Below, piece by piece: positions 1 through 9,469 of a stretch of 64,000 nt of DNA; within the stretch, counting starts at the first letter, position 1, and each line of letters starts with the position of its first letter. This DNA is from Skeletonema tropicum. Its lineage: Eukaryota > Bacillariophyta > Thalassiosirophyceae > Thalassiosirales > Thalassiosiraceae. The position numbers and the translations under genes are program-made. The notes beneath the pieces are model-generated. The model ran no database searches and was not told the DNA's origin. It worked only from the letters and a program-made list of their open reading frames with translations. The DNA is taken from contig CM074142.1 in the NCBI GenBank assembly GCA_037178625.1, positions 2,131,412 through 2,195,411 of the forward strand. Reading direction: 5' to 3'.

Positions 1-533
1 GCAGGGAGAAAGACTGCCGCATCTCTTAGAACATCGCTGCTGTTCGGCTTGTTTGCTGCACAATTGCGCTTCTACACGCAGAGGGACATCACAGAGAAGC
101 TCTCAGTCGATATTGGACTTATTGGTGTGTGTACTACATCGCTCATACCACTTTTCATCGAGGCCTATTTCATAGAACAAGGCGTCTAGAGTTACAGATC
201 TAGCAGGGAGAAAGACTGCCGCATCACTTAGTACATCGCTGCTGTTCGGCTTGTTTGCTGCACAATTGCGCTTCTACACGCAGAGGGACATCACAGAGAA
301 GCTCTCAGTCGATATTGAACTTATTGGTGTGTGTACTACATCGCTCATACCACTTTTCATCGAGGTTTGTTTCATAGGAGGCGTCTAGATCTGATCTTAA
401 AAGAAGGTCTACAGATCTAGCAGGGAGAAAGACTGCCGCATCTCTTAGTACATCGCTGCTGTTCGGCTTGTTTGCTGCACAATTGCGCTTCTACACGCAG
501 AGGGACATCACAGAGAAGCTCTCAGTCGATATT
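1..533. repeat. Three direct repeats of about 200 bp upstream of the OTU gene
   Basis: A unit beginning GCAGGGAGAAAGACTGCC recurs at 1, 203 and 420 (spacing 202 and 217 bp). The first about 115 bp of each unit are nearly identical, with single changes such as CTCTTAG versus CACTTAG. The third unit loses homology at about 533, 28 bp before the ATG of the next gene. The array may continue to the left of the window. It could hold the promoter of the OTU gene; that is inference. Confidence 0.85.
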
Positions 534-561
534 GCTGGTCATCTAGATACTTCTTGATAAA

Positions 562-1623
562 ATGGCCGAAGAGGCTGAGGCTGAGGCACCTGATCCTTTC
601 ATCAACTTGGTCAGAGGTGATGATGTAGATTTTCTGGTTAGATTCATGGTTAGTGCTGAAAGATCTAGAGTCATGCTCCAGGTTCTAGAGTTTAGAACTG
701 AGTTCAGAAATGAGGTCATAAATGGTGGTCCTCTTGATCATGGTGATGGAAGAGTCATGATTTACAATCTTAACTCTGATGATGAATCAGACGAGGACGT
801 TGCGTTGCTGAGGCCTAATGTTAGACAACATTTAACAGATCTGTTTGCTGTTGAGCATGGTCTTAATGATGTTGATACCGTGGAAGATGTTGGTGTGATT
901 ATCAATGTTGCAGGTGATGGTCATTGTCTTCATCGTGCTTTTATGGCTGGTCTTTATGATTATGCAGTCGAGCCCTTGTATTTGTTCGGTCAAGGTTTTG
1001 GTGATGATGGTGCAAGTGCTAGATTAGCACACTTTGAGAATTTGAGTAACAACTTTATGAGCTCTTGGAGGGAAAGAATACGTCGACACTTGGAAGCTAA
1101 TCAGAGTCTATTTGTTTCGTCCAATCATAAGATTAGAGACGTAACTTTCTCTGACCACGACAGATGCACTTGGATTGAAACTGACCGTAGGACATCGAAC
1201 GTCAAAGCAGAGTTCTTGGACAGGATTTGGAATGCAAATACAGACTTTAACAGGCCTGTGGGACCCAATTTTTGGAATGGGAATGCAGTCATTCTTGTCT
1301 TGTGTCATTTCTGGAGGCAAACTGTTGTCCACTACTCATCACCTCCAAATGGAGGTAGACATTGCTTCATTGCATATTGGAGCAATAATATCTGCAAGCT
1401 TCGAGTCCACGTTTTTGGTGCAAGATGGGTGACCCCTCCTGAAGGTGCAATTTGTTTGCACCATGATGGAAGTCATTACAGGTATATTAGTACCATTAGG
1501 AGGGACCCATCTCTACAATCTCTGTATGATACGATTCAGACAAATTATAAGAAGGGAACAGTTCTTACCTTGCCTTACAGTGAGATTAGGGAATTTGCTG
1601 GGACCAAAATCGTTCTTTGGTGA
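562..1623 (+). CDS. OTU-like cysteine protease domain protein, closed by an in-frame TGA
   Basis: This 353-residue frame starts at ATG 562. Residues 118-126 read GDGHCLHRA, the N-terminal signature of OTU-family deubiquitinases (Asp119, Cys122). A late GSHYRYI segment supplies the expected histidine (His306). The family cleaves ubiquitin or ubiquitin-like conjugates. An acidic stretch (DDESDED, residues 73-79) precedes the domain. The TGA at 1621-1623 is in frame with a downstream open frame running to 2844. In the neighbouring copy of a 156-bp tandem duplication the same codon is TGG, so the stop looks like a recent nonsense change. It may be a functional truncated protein containing the whole OTU domain, or a pseudogene. 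The domain call is from motifs only. Confidence 0.7.
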   Translation: MAEEAEAEAPDPFINLVRGDDVDFLVRFMVSAERSRVMLQVLEFRTEFRNEVINGGPLDHGDGRVMIYNLNSDDESDEDVALLRPNVRQHLTDLFAVEHGLNDVDTVEDVGVIINVAGDGHCLHRAFMAGLYDYAVEPLYLFGQGFGDDGASARLAHFENLSNNFMSSWRERIRRHLEANQSLFVSSNHKIRDVTFSDHDRCTWIETDRRTSNVKAEFLDRIWNANTDFNRPVGPNFWNGNAVILVLCHFWRQTVVHYSSPPNGGRHCFIAYWSNNICKLRVHVFGARWVTPPEGAICLHHDGSHYRYISTIRRDPSLQSLYDTIQTNYKKGTVLTLPYSEIREFAGTKIVLW

Positions 1624-1893
1624 CGCCGGAAGCAATTTGAAGCTCGATGCAAAGATCGATGTGCATGTGCTACCTCTGTTCCTTCGAAGGCTGTAGCTGC
1701 AGCTGCAAGTCAATCAGTGCATGATCACACTGAATATGAGATTAGGGAACTTTCCGGGACCAAAATCGTTCTTTGGTGGCGCCGGAAGCAGTTTGAAGCT
1801 CGATGCAAAGATCGATGTGCATGTGCTACCTCTGTTCCTTCGATGGCTGTAGCTGCAGCTGCAAGTCAATCAGTGCATGATCACACTGAATAT
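1582..1893 (+). repeat. In-frame 156-bp tandem duplication within the OTU gene
   Basis: Copy one is 1582-1737 and copy two 1738-1893. Both start GAGATTAGGGAA and encode 52 residues (EIRE...IVLWWRRKQFEARCKDRC...). They differ at few sites. The important one is TGA in copy one against TGG in copy two. Confidence 0.9.
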
Positions 1894-2844
1894 GACGATG
1901 ATATACCTTTTTATGCTCGGCCTGATGAACAATCTCTTGAACTTGATGGAGGGATCCCTAGTTCTTATGAAGAAAATCTTTTGGGAACATTCGACCCGCT
2001 TCCGGACTGTAACACATCATCTGAAAGGGAAGAGTTGATTGGCAATGCTGGCCTTGGCTTTGGGCTTGTGCACGAAATGAGTACGCTTCATCAGGATCGT
2101 GATTTGCTTTATTCATTCTTGCGATCAAATGCATGGTGTATCAAAGGAACAGTTGATGAATTTTTTAGTTGGCTACTGGGTGAAGACATTGATTCAATGG
2201 ATTCATTAAAGCTGGCTGTTTCGGAGAATGTTGGTTATTTGAAAGAAATGATGCAAGGAAATGGAAGCTGTGGATTGAAGAAGTTCACAATCAAACCTTT
2301 TGTGACTGCTATCAACAACTATGACGTGAAACAACCATCTGCAATTGCTGAAGATTCAAATGGTCTCGTACACTTGCCACAGCTGAAGCCTCCGCCAGAG
2401 TCACTGCTCAAGCCTCCGCCTGAATCACTACTGAAGCCTCCGCCGGAATCACTGCTCAAGCCTCCGCCTGAGTCAAAGCGCAAGCCTCCTCCGGAATCAC
2501 TGCTCAAGCCTCCGCCTGAGTCAAAGCGCAAGCCTCCGTCCGAATCACAGCTGAAGACTACTCATGGAACACTGCTCAAGCTCAAGCCTCCGCTGGAATC
2601 ACTGCTAAAGTCGCTTCCTGAATCACGCCAGAAGCCTCCACCCGAATCACAGCAAAAGCCTGCTTCAACTCCCATGTCCAAGAAGATATTTTGTACAACT
2701 AATTTGAACCGATGTCTTCGACGAACGAAGATAGATAGCATATGGACGCTACCTAGCTACTTTGGATCCTCCCGATGGAAAAGATATGCCTTGTACGCTG
2801 GCCCACGCCCACGAAACGCCAACAAAAATAAAAAGTGCTGGTAA
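1624..2844 (+). pseudogene. In-frame continuation of the OTU gene with proline-rich octapeptide repeats
   Basis: This is the same reading frame as 562-1623, separated only by the TGA at 1621. It starts with the second half of a duplicated 52-residue segment and continues through an acidic region. It then enters a repeat region (2386-2660) of the type LKPPPESL/KRKPPPES. The last about 45 residues come from a segment duplicated at 3292-3458. There, another frame would read FEPMSSTNEDR and stop, matching the intact-looking LEPMSLTNKDR end of the second copy, so the final tail here is probably out of frame. There is no ATG near the beginning, only GTG at 1717, which argues against an independent gene. 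Confidence 0.55.
2386..2660 (+). repeat. 24-bp coding minisatellite (octapeptide KPPPESLL)
   Basis: Regular 24-bp units start at 2386, 2410, 2434, 2458, 2482, 2506 and 2530. Each encodes KPPPES plus two variable residues (LL or KR). More diverged units follow to about 2660. The repeat length keeps the frame. It forms a low-complexity, proline-rich and probably disordered segment. Confidence 0.9.
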
Positions 2845-2862
2845 GAGCGGGTAATAAAAGTT
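2702..2862 (+). repeat. Duplicated 3'-end segment, copy 1
   Basis: About 155 bp, beginning near AACCGATGTCTTCGACGAAC and ending GGGTAATAAAAGTT, recurs at 3292-3458 with a handful of substitutions. Its centre (GATGGAAAAGATATGCCTTG and the following 40 bp) appears a third time at about 59417-59495, inside the large TIR element. Confidence 0.88.
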
Positions 2863-3291
2863 CAATAGATATTCAGTAAGACTGTTTGATGACCGCTTCA
2901 TTCTCTGGCTCAATGCCCTCTCTTGCCACACTAGCGGCTTTTCATCTTCTCTCTCTCTCATCTCCGTTGCTAAACTAACAGATCTAGGGTGTATCATACC
3001 TGCAGGCTTTTCTACTCACTTTCTCTTAATATCATACTATACTCTATTACTTACTAGAAGCTCCATTGTCGTGCATGTCAGAATTGTCGTACACTTGTCA
3101 TTATAAACTTAATTGTCATGGTCATGGACTTACTTGTCATGGACTTGTTGGTGGTGCAGTGTATTTAGTAGAGGACTGGGTTCGATCTGGTATACGACAA
3201 TGACGGAAAAGTTGCATGAACTGATTGGGATAAAGACCAAAGAAGTTGTAGCAATCATGTCGGCTGATTTCATCAATTCTGCGGTTTCGTT
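2863..3291. other. Spacer with a possible gene remnant
   Basis: No convincing complete gene is visible. From 3199 a short + frame reads MTEKLHELIGIKTKEVV and runs into LEPMSLTNKDR with a stop at 3331, entering the duplicated segment. It is plausibly the last exon or relic of a second copy of the upstream gene. A short tandem of TCATGGAC/GTCATGG lies at about 3115-3145. Confidence 0.4.
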
Positions 3292-3458
3292 CGGATTGGA
3301 ACCGATGTCTTTGACGAACAAAGATAGATAGCATATGGACGCTACCTAGCTACTTTGGATCCTCCCGATGGAAAAGATATGCCTTGTACGCTGGCCCACG
3401 CCCAAGAAACGCCAACAAAAATAAAAAGTGCTGGTAAGAGCGGGTAATAAAAGTTGTC
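3292..3458 (+). repeat. Duplicated 3'-end segment, copy 2
   Basis: This is the partner of 2702-2862, about 590 bp downstream in direct orientation. It contains the stop of the short LEPMSLTNKDR frame and the same ATAAAAAGTGCTGG tail. Confidence 0.88.
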
Positions 3459-3581
3459 CAGGTACATAAATTACTAGTGTCTCCAAAAGCTGTCAGAACG
3501 AGATGATTCTTTAAATATATTACTTGCTGGGATAGTAATAAAAGTTGCCGGAATAAAAAATTCTAGATTAAAAAGTGCTAA

Positions 3582-3743
3582 CTAGTAACCTATGAAGAGC
3601 GCCTTGGATGGATTAGCTAGAAAACTGGCTGCGTGTGCCAATATTCCACTAGGCAGATCGGTGAGGCGTCTAATCTCCTGATGAGCACTATCAGCAGCGG
3701 TTATCCGCCTGCGTTTGATATCGGTAGGTTCATCTTCTGTCAT
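3582..3743 (-). pseudogene. F-box/LRR/Cys-rich family, N-terminal fragment
   Basis: On the minus strand the ATG at 3743 begins MTEDEPTDIKRRRITAADS and runs into the F-box-like motif LPSGILAHAASFLANPSKAL, then stops after an unrelated IGY. Only the first about 50 residues of the family survive; the LRR and cysteine array are absent. Its 5' flank (rightward) is interrupted 13 bp upstream by a LINE insertion whose target duplication is at 3756-3773. Recognised by near identity to the intact members at 35.7, 37.5 and 42.2 kb. Confidence 0.85.
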
Positions 3744-3773
3744 GTTGAATCGATGTGAGAGAAAGAGTTTTGG

Positions 3774-4894
3774 CGAAGATACAGATCCTGCTTCCATCCG
3801 CGTTCGTCCAAGTAGATTGGGTCAACGTGAACAAGGCATTACACGAGGTCCCGCGGCTTTTCCAACTATGACTATGGGCATGCAAGCAAGTTCACGACAT
3901 AGCCGGCACCAACTTGCGGTTACACAGATGTGATCCTAATCACTCTCCTTTGTGTCCTTCTTGTCTGGATGCACAGGAGTCATGCGCTCACGTCTTAATG
4001 TGTGAAGAAGAGGATAGGGTAAAATGTTTTCAGATGTCAGCGGATAATTTACAGTCCTGGTTACAAGCGGTGGGGACATGTGAAGTGCTGGAAAAGTATA
4101 TCATGAGTTTCGTGAGGGCTCGGAATGGCAAAAGCTTTATGGACTGCATTGCTAGCGATCATGACCCGATACTGCGGAAGTTGGCACGTTCACAAGATAA
4201 GATTGGATGGCGGCGGTTTATGGAAGGAATGATATCCAAGGAGTTCTGTACGATTCAAGAGACACATCGTCGTCTGGAGGGCAGCTATCTTTCGGGCGCA
4301 AAATGGGCACAGAGCTTCTCAATCAAGCTGATGGAGATGACCCATGGACAGTGGCTGGTGAGGAACTTCTTGATTCATGATAAAATTTCGGGTATGCTTG
4401 CGTTAGAGAGGAAGGAGGAGCTACAAATAGCTATAGAGGAGCAGCAAGAGATGGGCTTAGAAGGGCTTGGAGAGGAGGATAAATATTTGATGGAAATCAA
4501 TCTCGATGATCTCGAAACAACTTCTGGTGAACATCAGGCTTATTGGCTGCTTTCAGTAAAAGCGGCACGTGAAGCCTTCTTGATACGTCGCCAGCGGGCT
4601 CAGGCAGCACTTCGACGCGGTCAAAACAACCACGGATAGAGATGGGTATATGCTTATACTCTCGTGCAAATACTTGTATTTGTATATCTCGCCTGTATAC
4701 AGGCTTATTGACATACACGTCAATATATCCCGGGCTTTTAAACGAGCTGTGGTAGGAGAGACAACCCTCTCCCGTGGTTCCGACTGCGACGCTGTTTGGT
4801 TCTGCCCTCGGCGTATGAAGACTCCAATTGTTGGTTCAATGATGTCTAGGTAGCGATAATGCAACATTTACCTAATTTCCTAAGTGATATGATA
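3774..4894 (+). mobile_element. 5'-truncated non-LTR retrotransposon with 18-bp target duplication
   Basis: The segment is bounded by two copies of TGAGAGAAAGAGTTTTGG (3756-3773 and 4895-4912). A related flank at about 5060-5100 lacks the insert and represents the uninterrupted arrangement. Inside is the C-terminal part of a LINE-type polyprotein. Length 1,121 bp. The 5' truncation, target duplication and coding remnant are the hallmarks of target-primed reverse transcription (established knowledge). Confidence 0.82.
3873..4639 (+). CDS. C-terminal part of LINE polyprotein
   Basis: The frame opens after a stop at about 3870 and reads WACKQVHDIAGTNLRLHRC, followed by a zinc-finger-like CPSCLDAQESCAHVLMC. 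A long helical, charged tail follows, ending RGQNNHG at 4639. The CxxC...H...C element and the following region (e.g. IGWRRFMEGMISKEF) align by eye with CPNCRQCDDETIAHVFQC and LGWDDFFRGYLVKEW of the retrotransposon at 11.9-13.6 kb. The two therefore belong to related families, though sequence identity is low. Reverse transcriptase and endonuclease are missing through 5' truncation. There is no start codon of its own. Confidence 0.72.
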
Positions 4895-4910
4895 TGAGAG
4901 AAAGAGTTTT

Positions 4911-5230
4911 GGTTCGAATTTGTGTCTCTCCTGTGTCGGGAGTTTGTCAGTATTGTTACTGTCAGTAAAACGGTCCACTATAATTTAAACAATGCGGATG
5001 ACAGTGGCAACTGGCAACTCTTTGACGGAGATGACAAACGGTAGGTTCATCTTCTGTCATGCTACATGGTTGAATCGATGAAGTAGAAAGAGGCAGTTTT
5101 TGTTCGATAATTTGTGTCTCTCCTGTGTCGGGAGTTTGTCAGTATTGTTACTGTCAGTAAAACGGGCCACTAATTTAAACAATGCGGATGACAGTGGCAA
5201 CTGGCAACTCTTTGACGGAGATGATAATTT
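4911..5230. repeat. Tandem duplication of an F-box-gene 5' flank
   Basis: About 125 bp beginning near TTTGTGTCTCTCCTGTG at 4918 recurs at 5109, spaced about 190 bp. The second unit is preceded at 5041-5058 by the minus-strand codons for MTEDEP. These are identical to the start of the fragment at 3743. The unit therefore comprises the first codons plus the upstream region of a family member, duplicated in tandem; unit one was later split by the LINE. Confidence 0.8.
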
Positions 5231-5305
5231 GGGAAGAGGTTGGACAAAGAGGAAAGCAACAATAAGTTCTTCTCTAAAGCTGTCGTCTTAACAATCGTTG
5301 GCTTG

Positions 5306-6558
5306 TCAATTTAAGTTCCTTGATTTCAGCTCTTTGATCTCACGCTTCAGCTCTTCCAATTCAACCTTCAACTGTTCATTTTCTTCTTGCAATTGCTTAC
5401 GTTCTAAACTCTCACTCACAAGTAAAGGATCGATTCGTTTGATGCAATCTGTGCACTCCTGTCGTCCCTCTTTAAATTTTTGGAACCGACAAGGTTTGCA
5501 CCAATTGTCTTGGCACCGTTCGCATGTGTAAATATCGACTTCACGAGCATTATGACATCCATGGCAATAGCATTTATGGCAATGCTCACATCTAAAGATG
5601 TCATCATCTTGTTGAGCGCAATCGAAGCAGAAATTTCTATTGCACTGATAACATTCAAGTTCGAAGCAATCACCACAGTGAAAGTTCCCACAAGATTCGC
5701 AGATACTTATCTTTGTACAGTATATGCAGTAGTCTCTCTCACAAGTGCCGCAGTTGTATAGCATAGAGTTTCCCGATCCATCAATATAGCAGCAATAGCA
5801 GTAGTGTTTCATACAACCATAACAGGTGTTTTTATGCATTCCATAGTTCATATCGCGTGTTTCACTTCCAATCCATTGATCTTCAGAGGGGAGTGATTTA
5901 TTGCATTCCAAGCATTCGATCGCCTCCCGATTCATCCACATTTGATTGTATCTTAAAATGAAGGCATGGAACTCAGGGTCGGCAGATCCCCGCACAAATG
6001 GTTCATCCCTCCAGAAATATGGAAATTCGATGTATTTTAACAAACAGCCCTCACTTGCGTGCAAATACTGTCGAGAATTGGCAGCACATGATCACATGAT
6101 AGTCGTGACTGTCGTTGATACCTAGGATTTTCATGCTCCCCGACAAGACTGAGATCAATTTGTTTCATGATTGTCGATCCACGCAGCGGCTCCAATCCTG
6201 CGCCGGTGATTTTTGTACAATTGGCTAACTTCAATCTTTTCACATTATTAACGGCATCAACACACAGCAGCATCTTCTCGATATCATCGTCAGTGATCTT
6301 CGCTGCCAAGTACCTTTCAATCTCTCCAAAATCGAGAGTGTCCAATTGATTGCCAACGATAGACGAGCTCCTCTCAGATGTGACACCTGAGTTTTCATCC
6401 AATGCGACGGCGAAGAGCGCCTTTGATGGAGCGGCTAGAAAACTAGCTGCGTGTGCTAATATTCCACTAGGTAGATCGGTGAGGCATCTAATTTCTTGGG
6501 AAGAGGCGCCAGCAGCGGTTATCCGTCTGCGTTTGATATCGGGAGGGGCTTCCGTCAT
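5306..6558 (-). pseudogene. F-box/LRR/Cys-rich/coiled-coil family member with one frameshift
   Basis: The ATG at 6558 begins MTEAPPDIKRRRITAAG, then an F-box-like motif (LPSGILAHAASFLAAPSKAL), the linker LDFGEIERYLAAKI and an LRR unit (VKRLKLANCTKITGAGLEPL). The frame stops at 6037, just after VLPILDSI. A second frame (from 6064 to 5306) continues with EGCLLKYIEFP, the paired-cysteine array (CLECNKSL, CYGCMKHYC, CERDYCIYC and others) and the coiled coil LQEENEQLKVELEELKREI. Comparison with intact paralogues shows a net +2 change at about 6050-6066, where GCACGCAAGTGAG replaces the usual codons. Apart from this the gene is full length (about 418 residues). The likely role of the intact family is an SCF-type substrate receptor (inference). 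Confidence 0.8.
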
Positions 6559-6892
6559 GGTTGTTTTATTGTAGGAGTATCACTCAATACTCTTTCATAA
6601 GACATACAACGAACATCACAACTACAAATATAATATCATGTCATTATTTCCACTTCCGTCCCGCCATAAAAATTCCGCCAAAGCGAAGTCGCCACTTCAT
6701 TCGCACCTCACTTTTCTGACGATGTTGAGCTATTTCTAGCACACATCATTTTCGTTACATTACAGTTACCATAGAAGATAGTGCCGCTGCACTTCTCTGT
6801 GTGGATGCGTACCATTGCTATATAGGCTTGGATAGTTGGCGGTGCAAAACTCGTGGTTCTCAGCTCTTTCTTCTCTTGCTCCCTTTCTGACG
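6559..6892. promoter_or_regulatory. Divergent intergenic region
   Basis: 334 bp separate the minus-strand F-box relic from the plus-strand RCC1-like gene. It is AT-rich. No motif was identified with confidence. Confidence 0.4.
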
Positions 6893-7726
6893 ATGACGCT
6901 TCCTCACTTCATCCTAGCTTCCCAATCAGCAGAGGCAGGCCACACCATCAAAATCAGCTCCGACGGAATACCATTCAGCTACTGCCACAGCACCAAAACC
7001 TGCAGCAACGAGCTAGGTGAGCTCGGTCGAACAAACAGTGATCCATACAAGCTCCTTCCCATCACACTCAATCAAGATGGATCGACCAATATTCGAGCAT
7101 CACACGCCTACACCGGCGGATTCCCCTCCTCGGGTCACTCAGCTCTCATTGATACGCAAGGATATCTCTACCTCTGTGGATGTGATCGATGGCAGCAATT
7201 GGGTCTGGGGTCAGCCAATGGGGGGTCATCGGGATATACCTGGAAGGGAGGTCGATTATGGCAGACACAGTTTCAAAAAGCGGACCATGTGATTGAATTG
7301 TTGCAACAGCTTGATCCAAATCTTGGATTGATGAAACAGAGTCAAAGTAAATTAAGCGATGGTAACAACAACAACAACAACAGCGACAACTCACGACGAT
7401 GGATTAGAGATGTAGCATTGGGAGGAGATCACACAGTCATACTATCCGCCAACAAAAAAGATGTCATCACCTGTGGAAAAGGGGGAGAAGGACAACTTGG
7501 TCTAACTTCGAAACCTTGGGTTTCCTCCCCTTCCAAATCAAAAGCATTATCGTCCTCTAGTCCAGATATTGCAGCAGTGTGTGCATTTCGACATTGTTCA
7601 ATGACCTTGGGTGATGATGGAGAGATGAAGAGTAGTGTTGGGAAGTGTTTGAAGATACGAAAGGCTTTGGAGCTTTGTCAGAAGCGTGCAGCTGAGAGTG
7701 GGTTGATTGGTAGTAACAATAATTAA
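6893..7726 (+). CDS. RCC1-repeat protein
   Basis: The frame is open from 6836, but the first ATG is at 6893 (MTLPHFILASQS), giving 277 residues. Two RCC1-type blades are clear. One is SGHSALIDTQGYLYLCG followed by QQLGLG, the other GGDHTVILSANKKDVITCG followed by GEGQLGL. Between them lies an asparagine/serine-rich linker (NNNNNNSDNS) from a CAA microsatellite. A third, weaker blade (FRHCSMTLGDDGE) precedes the C-terminus. RCC1 repeats form a beta-propeller, as in Ran exchange factors and many unrelated scaffolds. With about three blades instead of seven this is unlikely to be RCC1 itself; further exons upstream are possible. Confidence 0.75.
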   Translation: MTLPHFILASQSAEAGHTIKISSDGIPFSYCHSTKTCSNELGELGRTNSDPYKLLPITLNQDGSTNIRASHAYTGGFPSSGHSALIDTQGYLYLCGCDRWQQLGLGSANGGSSGYTWKGGRLWQTQFQKADHVIELLQQLDPNLGLMKQSQSKLSDGNNNNNNSDNSRRWIRDVALGGDHTVILSANKKDVITCGKGGEGQLGLTSKPWVSSPSKSKALSSSSPDIAAVCAFRHCSMTLGDDGEMKSSVGKCLKIRKALELCQKRAAESGLIGSNNN

Positions 7727-7824
7727 CAGCGGTTGTAATAGCGAAGTTTATAAGCAAGTGTGCTAATCTATGGACGGTGATAGCAATTTCATTACATATA
7801 ACTTCGTCTTTGCAATAATCAATC

Positions 7825-9201
7825 TTAATCTTTTATGAGAGGATCCGTCATGTCCACATTCAAGTCACATGTTTTCGGATGATGATAAAGTTCTGTAAAA
7901 GTGTCATTGAGAAAGTCATATTGGACAGCTCCTCTGCACGTCAAAGGCTTAGTATAGTGCTGCTTCCGCTGCGATGTTGTTTGGGTAATATTCAAGCTTT
8001 CAGAGGACACTACATTACCTCTATGTAGCTTTATTAATCGCTCTATATCATGTGTCACTTGCTTCTCCGTCACAGGTGCTTTTGTTTTCGTCGTAGGAGA
8101 ATGTTGCTGAGATTCATGGAATGTTGAAGAGGCAAAGAAATTTGGAGTATAATCAGCTATCCGTCGGTACACACTTTGATGGTGTTCCATCTGAAGTTCC
8201 ATTCCTTTTCGGAACTCATTACCTACTTCCTCAAATCTAGATCTATACTCGAACACGTCCCAAAAATGCAACACCTTGCCTTTGTTGTATTCCTTTGATT
8301 GCATTATGGAGCCTCTGGCTCTCTCAACACACCCTATAATGTCAAATTCACTTGCCCCCAATCCTTCATACGAAAATTCCTTCTTGCACAACATCAAATT
8401 GTGATTTGTACTTCGACTGTTCGCCCAACTTGCTGCATCACGTTCGGTCATTGCTATTATTGGCGGTGTGGCGCGTAGTTTGTTAGTCAGATTTAATACT
8501 TGTGATGCCATGAGTGGGTAGGGAGTGTCAAATAAGCCTACTATGCTGCTTTGAAGGACTGTCGAAAGGTGCGTTTGGATATCTCTTGCCCAATCATCAA
8601 GCGACATGGTACATAAGTCGAACATGATTTCGTCCTCTTTACCTTCTTCTTTGATTACAATCTTTCCACTGTCGTTGTTATCATCTTGCAATATAATTCC
8701 TTTATCCCAATACGAGCAGCATTTGTAAGCAATTTGATACAGCCGCAACACCTGTAAGTGGGCACGAACACCCTCAACAACCTTCGGCGACACTCCATTG
8801 ACACCTCGATTCGACGAGATACAAAATGATTTGTGATGAACTGAAGGAAACCCTGCATTGCATGCGGCATGGTAGAGTGTTCGAGAGCCCGTGCTGCCGG
8901 GAGAGATATGGTAGAATAATGGTTCGAATTCCTGATCTGCTCGAGACTGTGGGGAGTTTGCAGCGGCAACCTCCAAACCATCTTCTTTCGTGATCGAGCG
9001 TTGCAAGGAAGAAGGTCTAGTCGTTGATGATTTTATTATCCGATAGAAGTAGGTTTGTGTGATTGTCAGTGTGAATAACAAGAGAACAAGCAACACCGTT
9101 CTGCCAATTCTTCTCTGGCGCTGAATGCAGCTGGTAGCTCGGCCGGAAGAAAGCCAATCTTTATTCTTTATCACCAGGATCATCTTCCGTCTGATATTCA
9201 C
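7825..9201 (-). CDS. Type II membrane protein, sulfotransferase-like
   Basis: 458 residues from the ATG at 9201. A basic N-terminus is followed by one membrane segment at about residues 34-51 (TVLLVLLLFTLTITQTYF), typical of a Golgi signal anchor. Residues 101-110 (PGSTGSRTLY) resemble the 5'-phosphosulfate-binding loop of PAPS-dependent sulfotransferases. ERDAASWANSRSTNH (253-267) resembles the 3'-phosphate-binding motif (RDP..W..SR). Such enzymes transfer sulfate from PAPS to carbohydrate or protein in the secretory pathway. The assignment rests on these two motifs and the topology; other P-loop transferases are possible. The gene is uninterrupted and convergent with the RCC1-like gene, whose stop is 98 bp away. 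Confidence 0.55.
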   Translation of the reverse strand: MNIRRKMILVIKNKDWLSSGRATSCIQRQRRIGRTVLLVLLLFTLTITQTYFYRIIKSSTTRPSSLQRSITKEDGLEVAAANSPQSRADQEFEPLFYHISPGSTGSRTLYHAACNAGFPSVHHKSFCISSNRGVNGVSPKVVEGVRAHLQVLRLYQIAYKCCSYWDKGIILQDDNNDSGKIVIKEEGKEDEIMFDLCTMSLDDWARDIQTHLSTVLQSSIVGLFDTPYPLMASQVLNLTNKLRATPPIIAMTERDAASWANSRSTNHNLMLCKKEFSYEGLGASEFDIIGCVERARGSIMQSKEYNKGKVLHFWDVFEYRSRFEEVGNEFRKGMELQMEHHQSVYRRIADYTPNFFASSTFHESQQHSPTTKTKAPVTEKQVTHDIERLIKLHRGNVVSSESLNITQTTSQRKQHYTKPLTCRGAVQYDFLNDTFTELYHHPKTCDLNVDMTDPLIKD

Positions 9202-9469
9202 AAGATGTACTTGCAGCCATTATGCTGCGTTATTGCAACAATACCTATCGTGCTGGCGATTTGCGTAAAGGGCGGTCGAGGCAGGGCTCAACTCAACCCC
9301 TCGAGTCGAGGATCGGAGGGGATGGCTGGGCCGGCGTGATGGAGATTTTTGCCTCTCTCACAAAAATGGCAAGACCAATCGCGAGAAACCAAAACTTGAT
9401 GCCGACCTCGATCTCCATCCTATCCAATCAATCAACGATCGATCAATGATGATGATGATGGCAAGTTTT
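9202..9469. promoter_or_regulatory. Divergent spacer before the S4 gene
   Basis: This is the region between two divergent genes, with a GATGATGATGATG microsatellite at about 9446-9459. The left edge of the duplicated block shared with 25.99 kb lies at about 9460. Confidence 0.4.

Noticed and set aside
1717..1719. GTG as the start of a separate downstream gene
   Set aside because: The frame is continuous with the OTU gene and interrupted only by the TGA at 1621. A GTG start is not expected in a diatom nuclear gene.
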